Part shown: one piece after another, positions 16,037 through 23,708 of the stretch | How positions within the stretch are numbered: the first letter of the stretch is position 1 | How the letters are laid out: every line of letters starts with the position of its first letter | NCBI GenBank assembly: GCA_035455185.1 | Contig: DATIFQ010000257.1 | Location: forward strand, 1-33,269 | Reading direction: 5' to 3' | From: JAEHDI01 sp035455185 | Lineage (GTDB): Bacteria; Acidobacteriota; Terriglobia; Bryobacterales; Bryobacteraceae | Length of the DNA: 33,269 nt | Position numbers and translations under genes: made by a program | The notes under the pieces: generated by a model | Database searches by the model: none | What the model was told of the DNA's origin: nothing | Seen by the model: only the letters and a program-made list of their open reading frames with translations

Positions 16037-16052
16037 AGCAATCTTGTTGCCA
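16037..16052 (-). promoter_or_regulatory. Candidate sigma-54 (-24/-12) promoter for the 16009-to-10827 operon
   Basis: On the - strand TGGCAACAAGATTGCT matches the sigma-54 consensus with TGGCA at -24 and TTGCT at -12 and exact 12-base spacing between GG and GC. The predicted transcription start is near 16026, 17 bases before the ATG of the monoheme cytochrome gene. The sigma-54 activator gene starts on the opposite strand at 16230. Confidence 0.75.
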
Positions 16053-16101
16053 ATTCATACTTCTCGCAAACAAATTGATACAAATAGAGTTACGCGCCAA
16101 T

Positions 16102-16179
16102 CGCGAATTTTGTAGTTAACGCCGGGTGCGGAACCTGGCGGTCCGGCGTCGAGACCTCAATCAGGTGGGTGAATTCGCG
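16102..16179. promoter_or_regulatory. Inverted repeat that may be an activator-binding site
   Basis: CGCGAATT at 16102-16109 is repeated in inverted orientation as AATTCGCG at 16172-16179. Relative to the predicted start near 16026 the half-sites lie about 80 and 150 bases upstream, within the range used by sigma-54 activators. Eight-base repeats this far apart can occur by chance, so this is a candidate only. Confidence 0.35.
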
Positions 16180-16199
16180 CACTGCCTGCGAATAGCTGG

Positions 16200-16205
16200 T
16201 ATACT
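16200..16205 (+). promoter_or_regulatory. Possible -10 element for the sigma-54 activator gene
   Basis: TATACT lies 24 bases upstream of the ATG at 16230 and matches a sigma-70 -10 hexamer in five of six positions. No convincing -35 hexamer is seen 16-18 bases upstream. Confidence 0.35.
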
Positions 16206-16229
16206 GAAAACAGATTTCGCTGGCTTTCC

Positions 16230-17570
16230 ATGTCGAAACTGGTTCCCGAGTGGCAGCGCGCAAACGTCCTGGAGGCTGTGTTCGATCAGCTTTCTGACGC
16301 TCTGGTGCTATACGATCAGTCCAACGTCATCACAGGAGTGAACGAGGCCGCCGAGAAGCTCTTCGGGATGTCGGCGGAGGAGATGGTGGGACGGGAGTGC
16401 GGGGAAGTGTTCCGCTGCGGCACCTGCGAATCGGGATGCGGCATGCTGGCGGGACTCTCGCAGGCTCCCACGATCAGCAACTCAACCGTCCGGCTTCACA
16501 CCGACAACGGGCGCGAGCGGCTTGCGGTTATCCGGACCAGGCAAATCCTCGACGACACGGGACGGGTGAACGGCGCGGTCGCCACGATAAAGGATGTGAC
16601 CGAAGAGGTTGCCCCCCAGAACCGGGAGATCATCGCCGAATCCCAGGGCATGAGGGAGGTCCTGCAGTTCGTACGCCGCGTAGCGGCGAGCGAGGCCACC
16701 ACCATTCTGCTGGAGGGCGAGAACGGAACCGGTAAGGACCTTGTCGCCAAGACACTCCACTACCAAAGCCTGCGCCAGGCTGAGCCATTTATCGCGATCA
16801 ACTGCGCCGCCATCCCGGACACCTTACTCGAGAGTGAGCTGTTTGGGTACGAAAAAGGCGCATTTACCGACGCCCGGGCGCAAAAACGCGGCATCTTTGA
16901 GCTGGCCGACAAAGGGACACTGTTCCTCGACGAAATCGGCGAGATTCCGCTGATGTTGCAGGCGAAGCTCTTGCGTGTGCTCGAGGAGCAGTGCTTCCGG
17001 CGGCTGGGTGGGCTCAAGGACATCAAGCTTGACCTTAGGGTGGTGGCGGCAACCAACAAGAATCTGCGGGAGGCTGTGCGCGAGGGCGCTTTCCGGCAGG
17101 ACCTGTACTTCCGGCTCAACGTGATCCATATCACCATCCCCCCTCTGCGCGAGCGCACCGAAGACATCATGCCGCTGGTGAAGTTCTTCGTCGAGCACTA
17201 CAACACGAAGTTCAAGCGCCACGTCGAAGGGGTGACACCGGACGCAGCGCGGCTGCTAATGAACCACGACTGGCCTGGCAATGTTCGCGAACTTCGCAAC
17301 GCGATCGAACGGGCGATGATTCTCGAGGAATCGTCCTACATCACCTCCGCCAGCCTGCCGATCAGCATCAGCCAGTCCTCAGCACGGCAGTCCTCGTCCG
17401 CTCCCGCGGCGGCGATTCCGGATGCTGGTCTCTCGCTCGAAGACAACGAGAGATTGCTGCTGGTTAAGGCGCTCGAAAAGACAAAGGGTAACCAGACACA
17501 GGCGGCACGTCTACTGAAGATCACCCGGGATACACTCCGTTACAAGATGAAGAAGTTCAGCCTTCGCTAA
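16230..17570 (+). CDS. Sigma-54-dependent transcriptional activator (PAS, AAA+, Fis HTH)
   Basis: The 446-residue protein has three parts. Residues about 10-125 form a PAS sensor containing four closely spaced cysteines (57, 63, 66, 70) that could bind metal or an Fe-S cluster, or act as a redox switch. Residues 135-370 form the AAA+ domain with Walker A G-E-N-G-T-G-K (163-169), a sigma-54 contact loop reading G-A-F-T-D-A (210-215) instead of G-A-F-T-G-A, and Walker B at 229-236. The last 40 residues form a Fis-type helix-turn-helix. It would bind enhancer sites and open sigma-54 promoters in response to a cytoplasmic redox or ligand signal. Position and the two promoter matches make the cytochrome operons its likely targets. 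The T-D-A variant occurs in other functional activators, so it is not evidence of loss. Confidence 0.92.
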   Translation: MSKLVPEWQRANVLEAVFDQLSDALVLYDQSNVITGVNEAAEKLFGMSAEEMVGRECGEVFRCGTCESGCGMLAGLSQAPTISNSTVRLHTDNGRERLAVIRTRQILDDTGRVNGAVATIKDVTEEVAPQNREIIAESQGMREVLQFVRRVAASEATTILLEGENGTGKDLVAKTLHYQSLRQAEPFIAINCAAIPDTLLESELFGYEKGAFTDARAQKRGIFELADKGTLFLDEIGEIPLMLQAKLLRVLEEQCFRRLGGLKDIKLDLRVVAATNKNLREAVREGAFRQDLYFRLNVIHITIPPLRERTEDIMPLVKFFVEHYNTKFKRHVEGVTPDAARLLMNHDWPGNVRELRNAIERAMILEESSYITSASLPISISQSSARQSSSAPAAAIPDAGLSLEDNERLLLVKALEKTKGNQTQAARLLKITRDTLRYKMKKFSLR

Positions 17571-17599
17571 GGCGGCCGCCAGCCCTCAAACCCGGGGAC

Positions 17600-19111
17600 T
17601 CAGTCGCGGCTCGGGAACCCCATCTCATCGACGTAGATGTCCATGAACTCCGGATCCTCGGCGAGGGAGATGTGCTCGACTCGGGCACGCAGGTTCGCGT
17701 AGGCCTCGCGCCCATCGCCCTGGAACAACGCGAGCTTGGCGCCGAGCAAGGCGGTGTTGCCCGCCGGATGGACGAGATCGAGCGGGAAATCGAGCAGTCC
17801 GATCCGCCGGGCGCTGGCGCGGTTGATGTAGTTGCCGAAGGCGCCGGCGAGGTAGAGGCGCTTGACGGCGGCGGGTTCGACACCCCTGCGCCGACAGACG
17901 ATTCGGATGCCGGCGGCGATCGCCGCCTTCGCAAGCTGCAACTCCCGCACGTCCGCCTGCGTGATGGACACCGGCGGCGCGAGCGGCCAGGCGCCCTTCC
18001 CGGGTAGGCGGCCGTTCGGGGCAACGGCGCCGGAGTCGAGACCCGCGGCCACGGCGTCCACGAGCCCACTCCCGCAAATCCCGCGCGGTTCCACGCCGCC
18101 GAGGGCGTGACATACGAGCCGCCCGCCCGACAGATGGACCTCAGAGATGGCTCCGGTGGAGGCACGCATCCCCATCGAAATACGCCCCCCCTCGAATGCC
18201 GGTCCGGCGGCGGTCGACGCGCAGACAATCCGCTCGCGATTCCCGATGACGATCTCCCCGTTAGTCCCAAGATCCACCAACCCGACCACCTCGTCCGACT
18301 CGTGCATCCGCACGGCGAGCACCCCGGCCAGGATGTCGCTGCCGACGAATCCCCCGAAGCAGGGGAGGAACCGGACGGGCGTCCCAGCTACGCACGTCCA
18401 GTCTAAATCGCCGGCGCTGAAAACTTCCAGCCCGTCGCGAACGGCTTCGAATGGCACGTGGGATAGCGGCTCGACCGGAATGCCACAGAACAGGTGGTGC
18501 ATCACAGTGTTGCCGACGATGGTCACCTCCGTGAGCTGGGGCTCTGAAGCACGCCCCTCCAGCAGTTCGCAGACCAGTTCCCCGATCTGCCCGCGGATAG
18601 TGGCCGCGAGCTTTTCGGCGCCGCCGGCGGTCATCGCGAACTGAATCCGGCTCATCACGTCCGCGCCCCACGCGGCCTGCGGATTGAGCGCCGTCCGTAC
18701 GCCGAGCACGCGGCCGGTCGCAAGATCCAGCAGTTGCGCCACCAGCGTGGTAGTACCCAGATCGACCGCGACTCCAAGGCCCTCCCGCGGAGTGAACTCG
18801 AACGTGGAATCGTCACTCAGAATGACTGTCTCCCACTGAGCGATATCGAGCGTGATGTCGGCTTCGGCGACGCCGCGGCACGCAAGCCGCCAACCCCGCT
18901 CGATCTCGGAGGCGGAGAGAATCACCTGCTCGTCGAGGCTTGCGAACAATTCGCCCGAAACGAGCCGGACGCGGCAGCCTCTGCAATCCGCCTGGCCGCC
19001 GCAGGGGAACTCGACGCCGTACGGGAACAGAACATCCTGAAGCGGCGTACCACGCTTCACTTCAAGCGTGACGCCGAGGGGCTCGAGTCGGATGCGTACG
19101 AGGTGCGTCAT
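17600..19111 (-). CDS. RamA-like ferredoxin/ASKHA reductive activator of corrinoid proteins (DUF4445 type)
   Basis: The 503-residue protein starts with a [2Fe-2S] ferredoxin domain with Cys37, Cys43, Cys46 and Cys78 in the plant-ferredoxin order. A long ASKHA-fold region with nucleotide-binding signatures follows (V-D-L-G-T-T-T near 115, D-L-G-T-N-G-E near 285, and a late G-A-F-G-N motif). This is the arrangement of ATP-dependent reductive activators that return inactive Co(II) corrinoid to Co(I) in methyltransferase systems (RACo, RamA and relatives). It is the last gene of the methyl-transfer operon, and its ATG overlaps the stop of the MtaA-like gene. The corrinoid protein at 21797-22432 is the obvious client. 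It converges on the sigma-54 activator gene with 29 bases between stops. Confidence 0.9.
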   Translation of the reverse strand: MTHLVRIRLEPLGVTLEVKRGTPLQDVLFPYGVEFPCGGQADCRGCRVRLVSGELFASLDEQVILSASEIERGWRLACRGVAEADITLDIAQWETVILSDDSTFEFTPREGLGVAVDLGTTTLVAQLLDLATGRVLGVRTALNPQAAWGADVMSRIQFAMTAGGAEKLAATIRGQIGELVCELLEGRASEPQLTEVTIVGNTVMHHLFCGIPVEPLSHVPFEAVRDGLEVFSAGDLDWTCVAGTPVRFLPCFGGFVGSDILAGVLAVRMHESDEVVGLVDLGTNGEIVIGNRERIVCASTAAGPAFEGGRISMGMRASTGAISEVHLSGGRLVCHALGGVEPRGICGSGLVDAVAAGLDSGAVAPNGRLPGKGAWPLAPPVSITQADVRELQLAKAAIAAGIRIVCRRRGVEPAAVKRLYLAGAFGNYINRASARRIGLLDFPLDLVHPAGNTALLGAKLALFQGDGREAYANLRARVEHISLAEDPEFMDIYVDEMGFPSRD

Positions 19112-20118
19112 CGGCTGGATCTGGCGTATTGGGTAAGGGCGCGAATGTTCTCGAGCGGGGTGTCGCGGACTACTTCACAGCCGGCGGAGACGACGTAGCG
19201 CGGCCCGGCGTCACGATGACATTTGGCGATCGCCTCGCGAACGGTAGCCGGAGTGCCGCCCCGGAGAACGCTCACCGGATCGATGTTCCCGAGCAGGATC
19301 TGGTCGGGACCCATCCGGGCCCGGGCCTCGGCCATGGGTGCAGGCCAGTCAAGGTCCACGATGTCCGCGCCGACACGCCCCATGCCGTCCAGTATCCGGC
19401 GCGTCCGGCCACAGATGTGCAGTCTTACGCGGGCGCCGAGCGCCCGGAGACCCTCGATCAACCTCTCTTCGTAAGGTTCAACAAACTCGTGGTAGACCGC
19501 GGGGCCGACCAGCGATGCAGCCGCGTCACCGACGCCGATCAGTTCCGCGCCCGCTTCCACTTGTGCGTGTGCGAAGCGCAGCTCCATCTCGACGACGAAC
19601 TCGAACAGGTCGCGTACGAAGGCCGAATCGTCCACGAAGTCGGTCATCAGGTTGTTAATACCGCGTAGATCGGCCGCCATCGCGCATGGTCCCTCGACCC
19701 AGCCCTCGATGAGCTTGTCGCCGCCGGCCCGCTCCTGAAACAGGGCCAGCGCCTTCACGCGGTCGTGCATGCGCCCGCCGCCGAGCGGATCCGGAAACGT
19801 CAGGCTCGCCAGGGCGGTCTTGTCAGCCAGAAGGGCCTGGCTCTCGATGATGGCGGGCGGCTGGTTATCGAAGAACTCGACTGCGGCGCCAAGGTCGGAG
19901 GCCTCCCGGGCGGGATCGGAGATGGCCGACACGTAATCGAAGTCGAACTCCTCCGCCGTGCGTAGCTGCGCCTCGACCATCACGCGGTGGTCGGTCGCGT
20001 AACGCCCGTAGTGCACCCCGATCCGGTCGGCGGCGAACATCATCGTGATCGGCATCAGGGGCAGGCAGTCCACCGGACGGCCGTCGATCATCGCGAGAAT
20101 CCGCTCTCGGCCGTTCAT
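19108..20118 (-). CDS. UroD-superfamily methyltransferase, MtaA/MtbA-like
   Basis: The 336-residue protein belongs to the uroporphyrinogen decarboxylase superfamily. It keeps the zinc signature of the methyltransferase branch, His234-x-Cys236 with Cys314 in S-A-G-C-E-V. MtaA and MtbA use this site to move a methyl group from methyl-corrinoid to the thiol of coenzyme M. A bacterial version probably uses another thiol or acts on the donor side. The open frame continues upstream to 20205, but the ATG at 20118 overlaps the preceding stop (ATGA) and gives the usual N-terminus. The downstream activator also overlaps by ATGA. It is shorter than the second UroD-type gene in this operon (22425-23708), and the two probably do the two half-reactions. 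True heme-pathway decarboxylase is unlikely given the zinc motif and neighbours. Confidence 0.85.
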   Translation of the reverse strand: MNGRERILAMIDGRPVDCLPLMPITMMFAADRIGVHYGRYATDHRVMVEAQLRTAEEFDFDYVSAISDPAREASDLGAAVEFFDNQPPAIIESQALLADKTALASLTFPDPLGGGRMHDRVKALALFQERAGGDKLIEGWVEGPCAMAADLRGINNLMTDFVDDSAFVRDLFEFVVEMELRFAHAQVEAGAELIGVGDAAASLVGPAVYHEFVEPYEERLIEGLRALGARVRLHICGRTRRILDGMGRVGADIVDLDWPAPMAEARARMGPDQILLGNIDPVSVLRGGTPATVREAIAKCHRDAGPRYVVSAGCEVVRDTPLENIRALTQYARSSR

Positions 20119-20849
20119 GCGTCTTCCGCCGCGATGATACCGTTGTCCAGCTTGACGACGATGCGCTGGCCGGGCTGAACCACGAGAAAATCTCCGTCGT
20201 CCCATGGGCCGTCCGCCAGTGTCCGGAACAGACGCAGATCGCCCTGAACTTTCTCGAACGTCCAGCCTCTTTGCGCCGCCTCCCCGCGAACCTCGCGCTC
20301 GAAACTGCCGTCCGGTTCGACCCCCATCTCAATGTAGGTGAACTGCCGGTAGTGCTTGGTCAGCTCCTCGTAGAGATACCGGGCGTCGTCCTCTCCGTAC
20401 TTGGCCACCAGCTCCTCGTAGGAGAACGTCATCTGGCGGTCGAGCATATGGAGATTCTTTCCGCGCTCGATCCAACCGGTCGTCTTGAAATACACGCCCG
20501 GGTGGCTGTTGAAATAGTCGAGATACCGCCGGCGGCTGCCGAGGAAAAGAGTAATACAATCGTGCGCTCGCGGAACGATGATCGGAATTGTCCGCGCCAC
20601 AAGGCCGCCAATGCCATTTCCGCAGAGGGCATACCCCAGCAGGACGGCTTCATACTTTGAGGCGTCGACGCGATCGATCGTCTCCTGGAGGCGTTTGCGC
20701 ATTCCGTCACTGCCCATATCGTGGAGGCCTTTGGGCAGAAACTCAGCGTCCACCTGGTTCACCGAGCGGGACACCACCGCACAGAGCTCACGGTACAGAA
20801 CTTCGCAGGCGATCAGCTTCAGACGCATAGAGACCCAGGAAAAAGGCAT
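20115..20849 (-). CDS. DUF1638 protein of the corrinoid methyltransferase cluster
   Basis: The 244-residue protein shows the DUF1638 landmarks: K-L-I-A-C-E-V-L-Y-R-E-L at the start, Y-A-L-C-G-N-G-I near residue 73, P-R-A-H-D-C-I-T-L-F-L-G-S-R near 93, and a following Y-F-x-T-x-G-W-I-E-R. Cys15, Cys76 and Cys98 together with His96 form a possible metal site. The family is found with corrinoid methyltransferases, but its biochemical role is not established to my knowledge. Two starts are possible, ATG at 20847-20849 or 20826-20828; the second places the family's first strand at the N-terminus. The stop overlaps the MtaA-like start. A 78-base gap with a hairpin separates it from the homocysteine methyltransferase-like gene. 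Confidence 0.8.
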   Translation of the reverse strand: MPFSWVSMRLKLIACEVLYRELCAVVSRSVNQVDAEFLPKGLHDMGSDGMRKRLQETIDRVDASKYEAVLLGYALCGNGIGGLVARTIPIIVPRAHDCITLFLGSRRRYLDYFNSHPGVYFKTTGWIERGKNLHMLDRQMTFSYEELVAKYGEDDARYLYEELTKHYRQFTYIEMGVEPDGSFEREVRGEAAQRGWTFEKVQGDLRLFRTLADGPWDDGDFLVVQPGQRIVVKLDNGIIAAEDA

Positions 20850-20854
20850 TGTAC

Positions 20855-20902
20855 CGAAGGCTTGGGGGCCGATGTACGGTGGACCGTCCTGTCCAAGCTT
20901 CG
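20855..20902 (-). promoter_or_regulatory. Structured intergenic hairpin inside the methyl-transfer operon
   Basis: CGAAGGCTTGG (20855-20865) is complementary to CCAAGCTTCG (20893-20902) with one bulged G. A small inner stem, ACGG/CCGT, lies at 20876-20887. No T tract follows, so this is not a standard terminator. It could slow or stabilise the transcript between the first five and last three genes. Confidence 0.35.
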
Positions 20903-20927
20903 CGGGCCGCGGTCCTGCTGGAGCGGT

Positions 20928-21800
20928 TCAGGCGCGAACCGCCTGGCAGACGGCACGGATGAATTCGGGCGTGGTACCGCAGCAGCCGCCGATGAAGGAA
21001 GCGCCCGCCTCGATCAGCGCCGGTACGTGGGAGGCGAAGTCGGCCGGCGTCGTCGTGTAGACGGTCTTCCCGCCGGCGAGTTCGGGAAGTCCGGCATTGG
21101 CTTTGATCCAGATCGGGCGATCCGTGGCCTCCTTCAGCCGGCGGCAGACCGGCACATAGCCCTCGATACCCTGCCCGCAGTTCGAGCCGATCACGTCGGC
21201 GCCGGCTTCGACCAGTTCCCGCGCGATTTGCTCGGGCGTGTTGCCCATCATGGTCCGGTCCCTGTTTCTGCCGGTATCGAAAACCATACAGGCAACTACC
21301 GGAAGCCCGGTCGCAGCGGCAGCACGGACGGCGATCACGGCCTCCGCAAGGTCTGACATGGTTTCGATGACGATGGCGTCCGGCCGGCCTGCGGCGAGAG
21401 CTTGCGCTTGTTCTTCGAAGGCTCCGGCGAGTTGCTTTTCAGTGACCTCACCGCTCATCAGCAGCTTGCCTGACGGTCCCATTGAGGCGAAGACGAAGGC
21501 GCCACCATCCGCCGCCGTTTGCGAGATCCGGACGCCAGCCAGGTTGAGTTCGGCGGTCTGGGCGGCGAGTCCATGGGCTTCGAGCGTAATACGGTTGGAC
21601 CGGAAGGTATTGGTTAGAATGACACGGCTTCCCGCGTCGACGTAGCTGCGCGCGACATCTTCCACAAGCCCGGGACATGAAACATTCCAGGTGTCGGCAA
21701 GCTCGCCGGGCGTCAGGCCGAGCACCTGAAACTGCGTGCCCCAGGCACCGTCAGTGACCACCGGTCCGCCGGCGATCAGTTGTTCGATCAGAGGCTTCAC
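20928..21800 (-). CDS. Homocysteine S-methyltransferase-family protein
   Basis: The 290-residue protein is a betaine-homocysteine/MetH N-terminal type barrel. The zinc cysteines are Cys208 in G-S-N-C-G and Cys273-Cys274 in G-G-C-C-G-T-T-P, and the N-terminal D-G-A-W-G-T matches the family. Such domains transfer a methyl group to the thiol of homocysteine to make methionine. It starts with GTG at 21800, overlapping the stop of the corrinoid gene (GTGA), so the two are made together, much like the first and corrinoid modules of MetH split into separate chains. This suggests that methyl-corrinoid made here is used to methylate homocysteine or a similar thiol. The acceptor could be another thiol; MetH domains for folate and S-adenosylmethionine are absent here. 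Confidence 0.88.
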   Translation of the reverse strand: MKPLIEQLIAGGPVVTDGAWGTQFQVLGLTPGELADTWNVSCPGLVEDVARSYVDAGSRVILTNTFRSNRITLEAHGLAAQTAELNLAGVRISQTAADGGAFVFASMGPSGKLLMSGEVTEKQLAGAFEEQAQALAAGRPDAIVIETMSDLAEAVIAVRAAAATGLPVVACMVFDTGRNRDRTMMGNTPEQIARELVEAGADVIGSNCGQGIEGYVPVCRRLKEATDRPIWIKANAGLPELAGGKTVYTTTPADFASHVPALIEAGASFIGGCCGTTPEFIRAVCQAVRA

Positions 21801-22432
21801 TTCGCGACTAGGCGACGGGCAATCTGCACAGCGACGTTTGCGTTCTCGCCGTATCCGTCGGCGCCGATCTCGTCTGCGTACTGCTGGGTCACCGGAGCGC
21901 CGCCGATGATGACCTTGGCCTTCTCACGAATGCCGGCACTGGTGAGGGCGTCGATCGTCGTCTTCATCGAGGGCATGGTGACCGTGAGCAACGCGGAGAG
22001 GCAGACGATGTTGGCGTTCTTTTCTTTGACCGCTTGGACGAACTTCTCGGGAGCAACGTCGGCGCCGAGATCGATCACCTCGAAACCGCCCCCCTCGAGC
22101 ATCGACGAAACCAAGTTCTTGCCGATATCGTGAAGGTCGCCCTTGACCGTACCGATGACCACCCGGCCCGCTGGCTGCGCGCCGCGTTCCGCCAGCAGCG
22201 GGCGAATCAACTCGAGCGAGCCCTTCATCGCCCGTGCCGCGAGCAGCAACTCAGGAACAAAGTACTCCTCGCACTCGAATCGGCGCCCCACTTCGTCCAT
22301 CGCCGGGATCATCGCCTTGTTGACCAGCTCCAGCGGGTCGGAGTTGTCGGCCAGCGCTTCCTTCGTCACAGCAACGGCGGTCTTGGAATCTCCATTCAGA
22401 ATCGCGTCGTACAACTTGCTCGTATCAGCCAT
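21797..22432 (-). CDS. Corrinoid-binding methyl carrier protein (MtaC/MtbC/MtvC type)
   Basis: The 211-residue protein has the two-domain plan of methyltransferase corrinoid proteins. Residues 1-88 form the helical cap, and about 89-211 form the cobalamin-binding Rossmann domain. The cobalt-ligand motif D-x-H-x-x-G is present as D99-L-H101-D-I-G. The S-A-L-L-T-V-T-M-P segment near 146 and the G-G-A-P-V turn near 176 complete the family signature. It shuttles a methyl group between a donor-specific methyltransferase and an acceptor-specific one. Its gene is overlapped at the start by the UroD-type gene (8 bases) and at the end by the homocysteine methyltransferase-like gene. The start is an ATG behind an AAGG. 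Confidence 0.95.
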   Translation of the reverse strand: MADTSKLYDAILNGDSKTAVAVTKEALADNSDPLELVNKAMIPAMDEVGRRFECEEYFVPELLLAARAMKGSLELIRPLLAERGAQPAGRVVIGTVKGDLHDIGKNLVSSMLEGGGFEVIDLGADVAPEKFVQAVKEKNANIVCLSALLTVTMPSMKTTIDALTSAGIREKAKVIIGGAPVTQQYADEIGADGYGENANVAVQIARRLVAK

Positions 22433-23708
22433 GAAGCCTTACCTTTCGTCCGTTGAACTCGTTAACCGCATCAATCATAGCAATTATGTTCTCAACCGGC
22501 GTCCGGGCCTGGATGTTGTGGATTGTGTTGAATACGAAGCCGCCGCCGGGCGCGAACACACGGCATCGCTCGAGCACCTGCTCCCACACTTGGGCCGGCG
22601 TCCCGAACGGCAACACCTTCTGCGTATCCACTCCGCCACCCCAGAACGTAAGCCGGTCACCGAATGATGACTTGAGATGTTCGGCGCCCATACCGACCGC
22701 CGAACATTGCACAGGATTCAGGATGTCGAAACCGGACTCGATGAATTGCGGGATAAACCGTTCGACCGAACCGCAGGAATGCTTGAACGTCTTCCAGTTG
22801 GTGTTCTTGTGAACCCAGTCGTTCACTGCTTTGTAGTACGGAAAGTATAGGTCGCGGAACGTGCCCGCCGAGCAGAACGACGACGTCTGCGTGCCGAAGT
22901 CGGTGCCACAAACCCAGATCACGTCCACGGCGTCGCCGACTACTGTGCGAATCTTCTCCAGGTTCGCCAGCCCGACCTCGCACTGATACGAGAAGATCCT
23001 GTGGACGTAGTCCCGGCGGCTGGTGGTGGACATGTACCACTCGGCAACGTCGCGGATACCCTTCGGGTGCTTGAGGAACGGCCCCGGCACAAGCGCGATG
23101 TCGCCGAACGCCGTGCCACCGAAACCAGCGATCACGGCGCGTCCGGAAACGGATACCCGCTTCGCCTCTGTGGCGAAATGAGCGAGGTCTGCGTCGCCGA
23201 TCGGCTTGAACTCCTCGAGGTTGTCTTCGACGTTGAGATTGGCCTCGTCAATCGGCTCCTGGCGGATAATGCTGTCGAAGAAATAGCCGTCCTTCGGCAT
23301 CCGGCCGCTGGGTGGGACCGACGTGTCGCCTTCGGGGTAAATCAGCGCATCGCCCTTGGCGTCTCTGGTGATGCGGAAGCCTTCCGGCACGAGCACATCG
23401 AGTCCCTGATCGGTGCGCCACTCGCGCCAATTCTCATTGGGAAACCCGAACATCGTCTTGCGCGAGCAGATGCCGTCGACGTCGAGGCCCATAGCCTCCT
23501 TCAGGTCGTCGTCGATCCACCCGAGCATCTGATACGGCTCGTGGACTTTGACGGGCCGTTTCTCGAGGCGGAAGAAATCGCGCAACGCGGCCACGCAACT
23601 GACGTGGATTCCGGTGACCGCGGTCCCGCCGAAGTCCACCGGGACCCGGTCTGGTTCCCGGTGGTTCAGGGCGGAAAGGACTCTCTCTTTGGATGTCATC
23701 TCGACCAT
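22425..23708 (-). CDS. UroD-superfamily methyltransferase, probable donor-side enzyme
   Basis: The 427-residue protein is a long UroD-superfamily member with the methyltransferase-type motif His310-Ser-Cys312-Gly-Ser and the conserved I-L-N-P-V-Q segment near 330, followed by F-W-G-G. Relatives of this length act in corrinoid systems on methyl donors such as aryl methyl ethers and methylated amines or halides; I cannot choose a donor from sequence. It lies directly before the corrinoid carrier, with an 8-base overlap, as expected for the first methyltransferase. Two ATGs are possible: 23706-23708, and 23697-23699, which forms the ATGA overlap seen throughout the operon. The operon has a second, shorter UroD protein, so both half-reactions may use this fold. 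Confidence 0.82.
   Translation of the reverse strand: MVEMTSKERVLSALNHREPDRVPVDFGGTAVTGIHVSCVAALRDFFRLEKRPVKVHEPYQMLGWIDDDLKEAMGLDVDGICSRKTMFGFPNENWREWRTDQGLDVLVPEGFRITRDAKGDALIYPEGDTSVPPSGRMPKDGYFFDSIIRQEPIDEANLNVEDNLEEFKPIGDADLAHFATEAKRVSVSGRAVIAGFGGTAFGDIALVPGPFLKHPKGIRDVAEWYMSTTSRRDYVHRIFSYQCEVGLANLEKIRTVVGDAVDVIWVCGTDFGTQTSSFCSAGTFRDLYFPYYKAVNDWVHKNTNWKTFKHSCGSVERFIPQFIESGFDILNPVQCSAVGMGAEHLKSSFGDRLTFWGGGVDTQKVLPFGTPAQVWEQVLERCRVFAPGGGFVFNTIHNIQARTPVENIIAMIDAVNEFNGRKVRLHG

Noticed and set aside
16858..16876. G-A-F-T-D-A in place of G-A-F-T-G-A as a sign of a dead sigma-54 activator
   Set aside because: This variant is seen in other functional-looking activators, and Walker A, Walker B and the Fis domain are intact.
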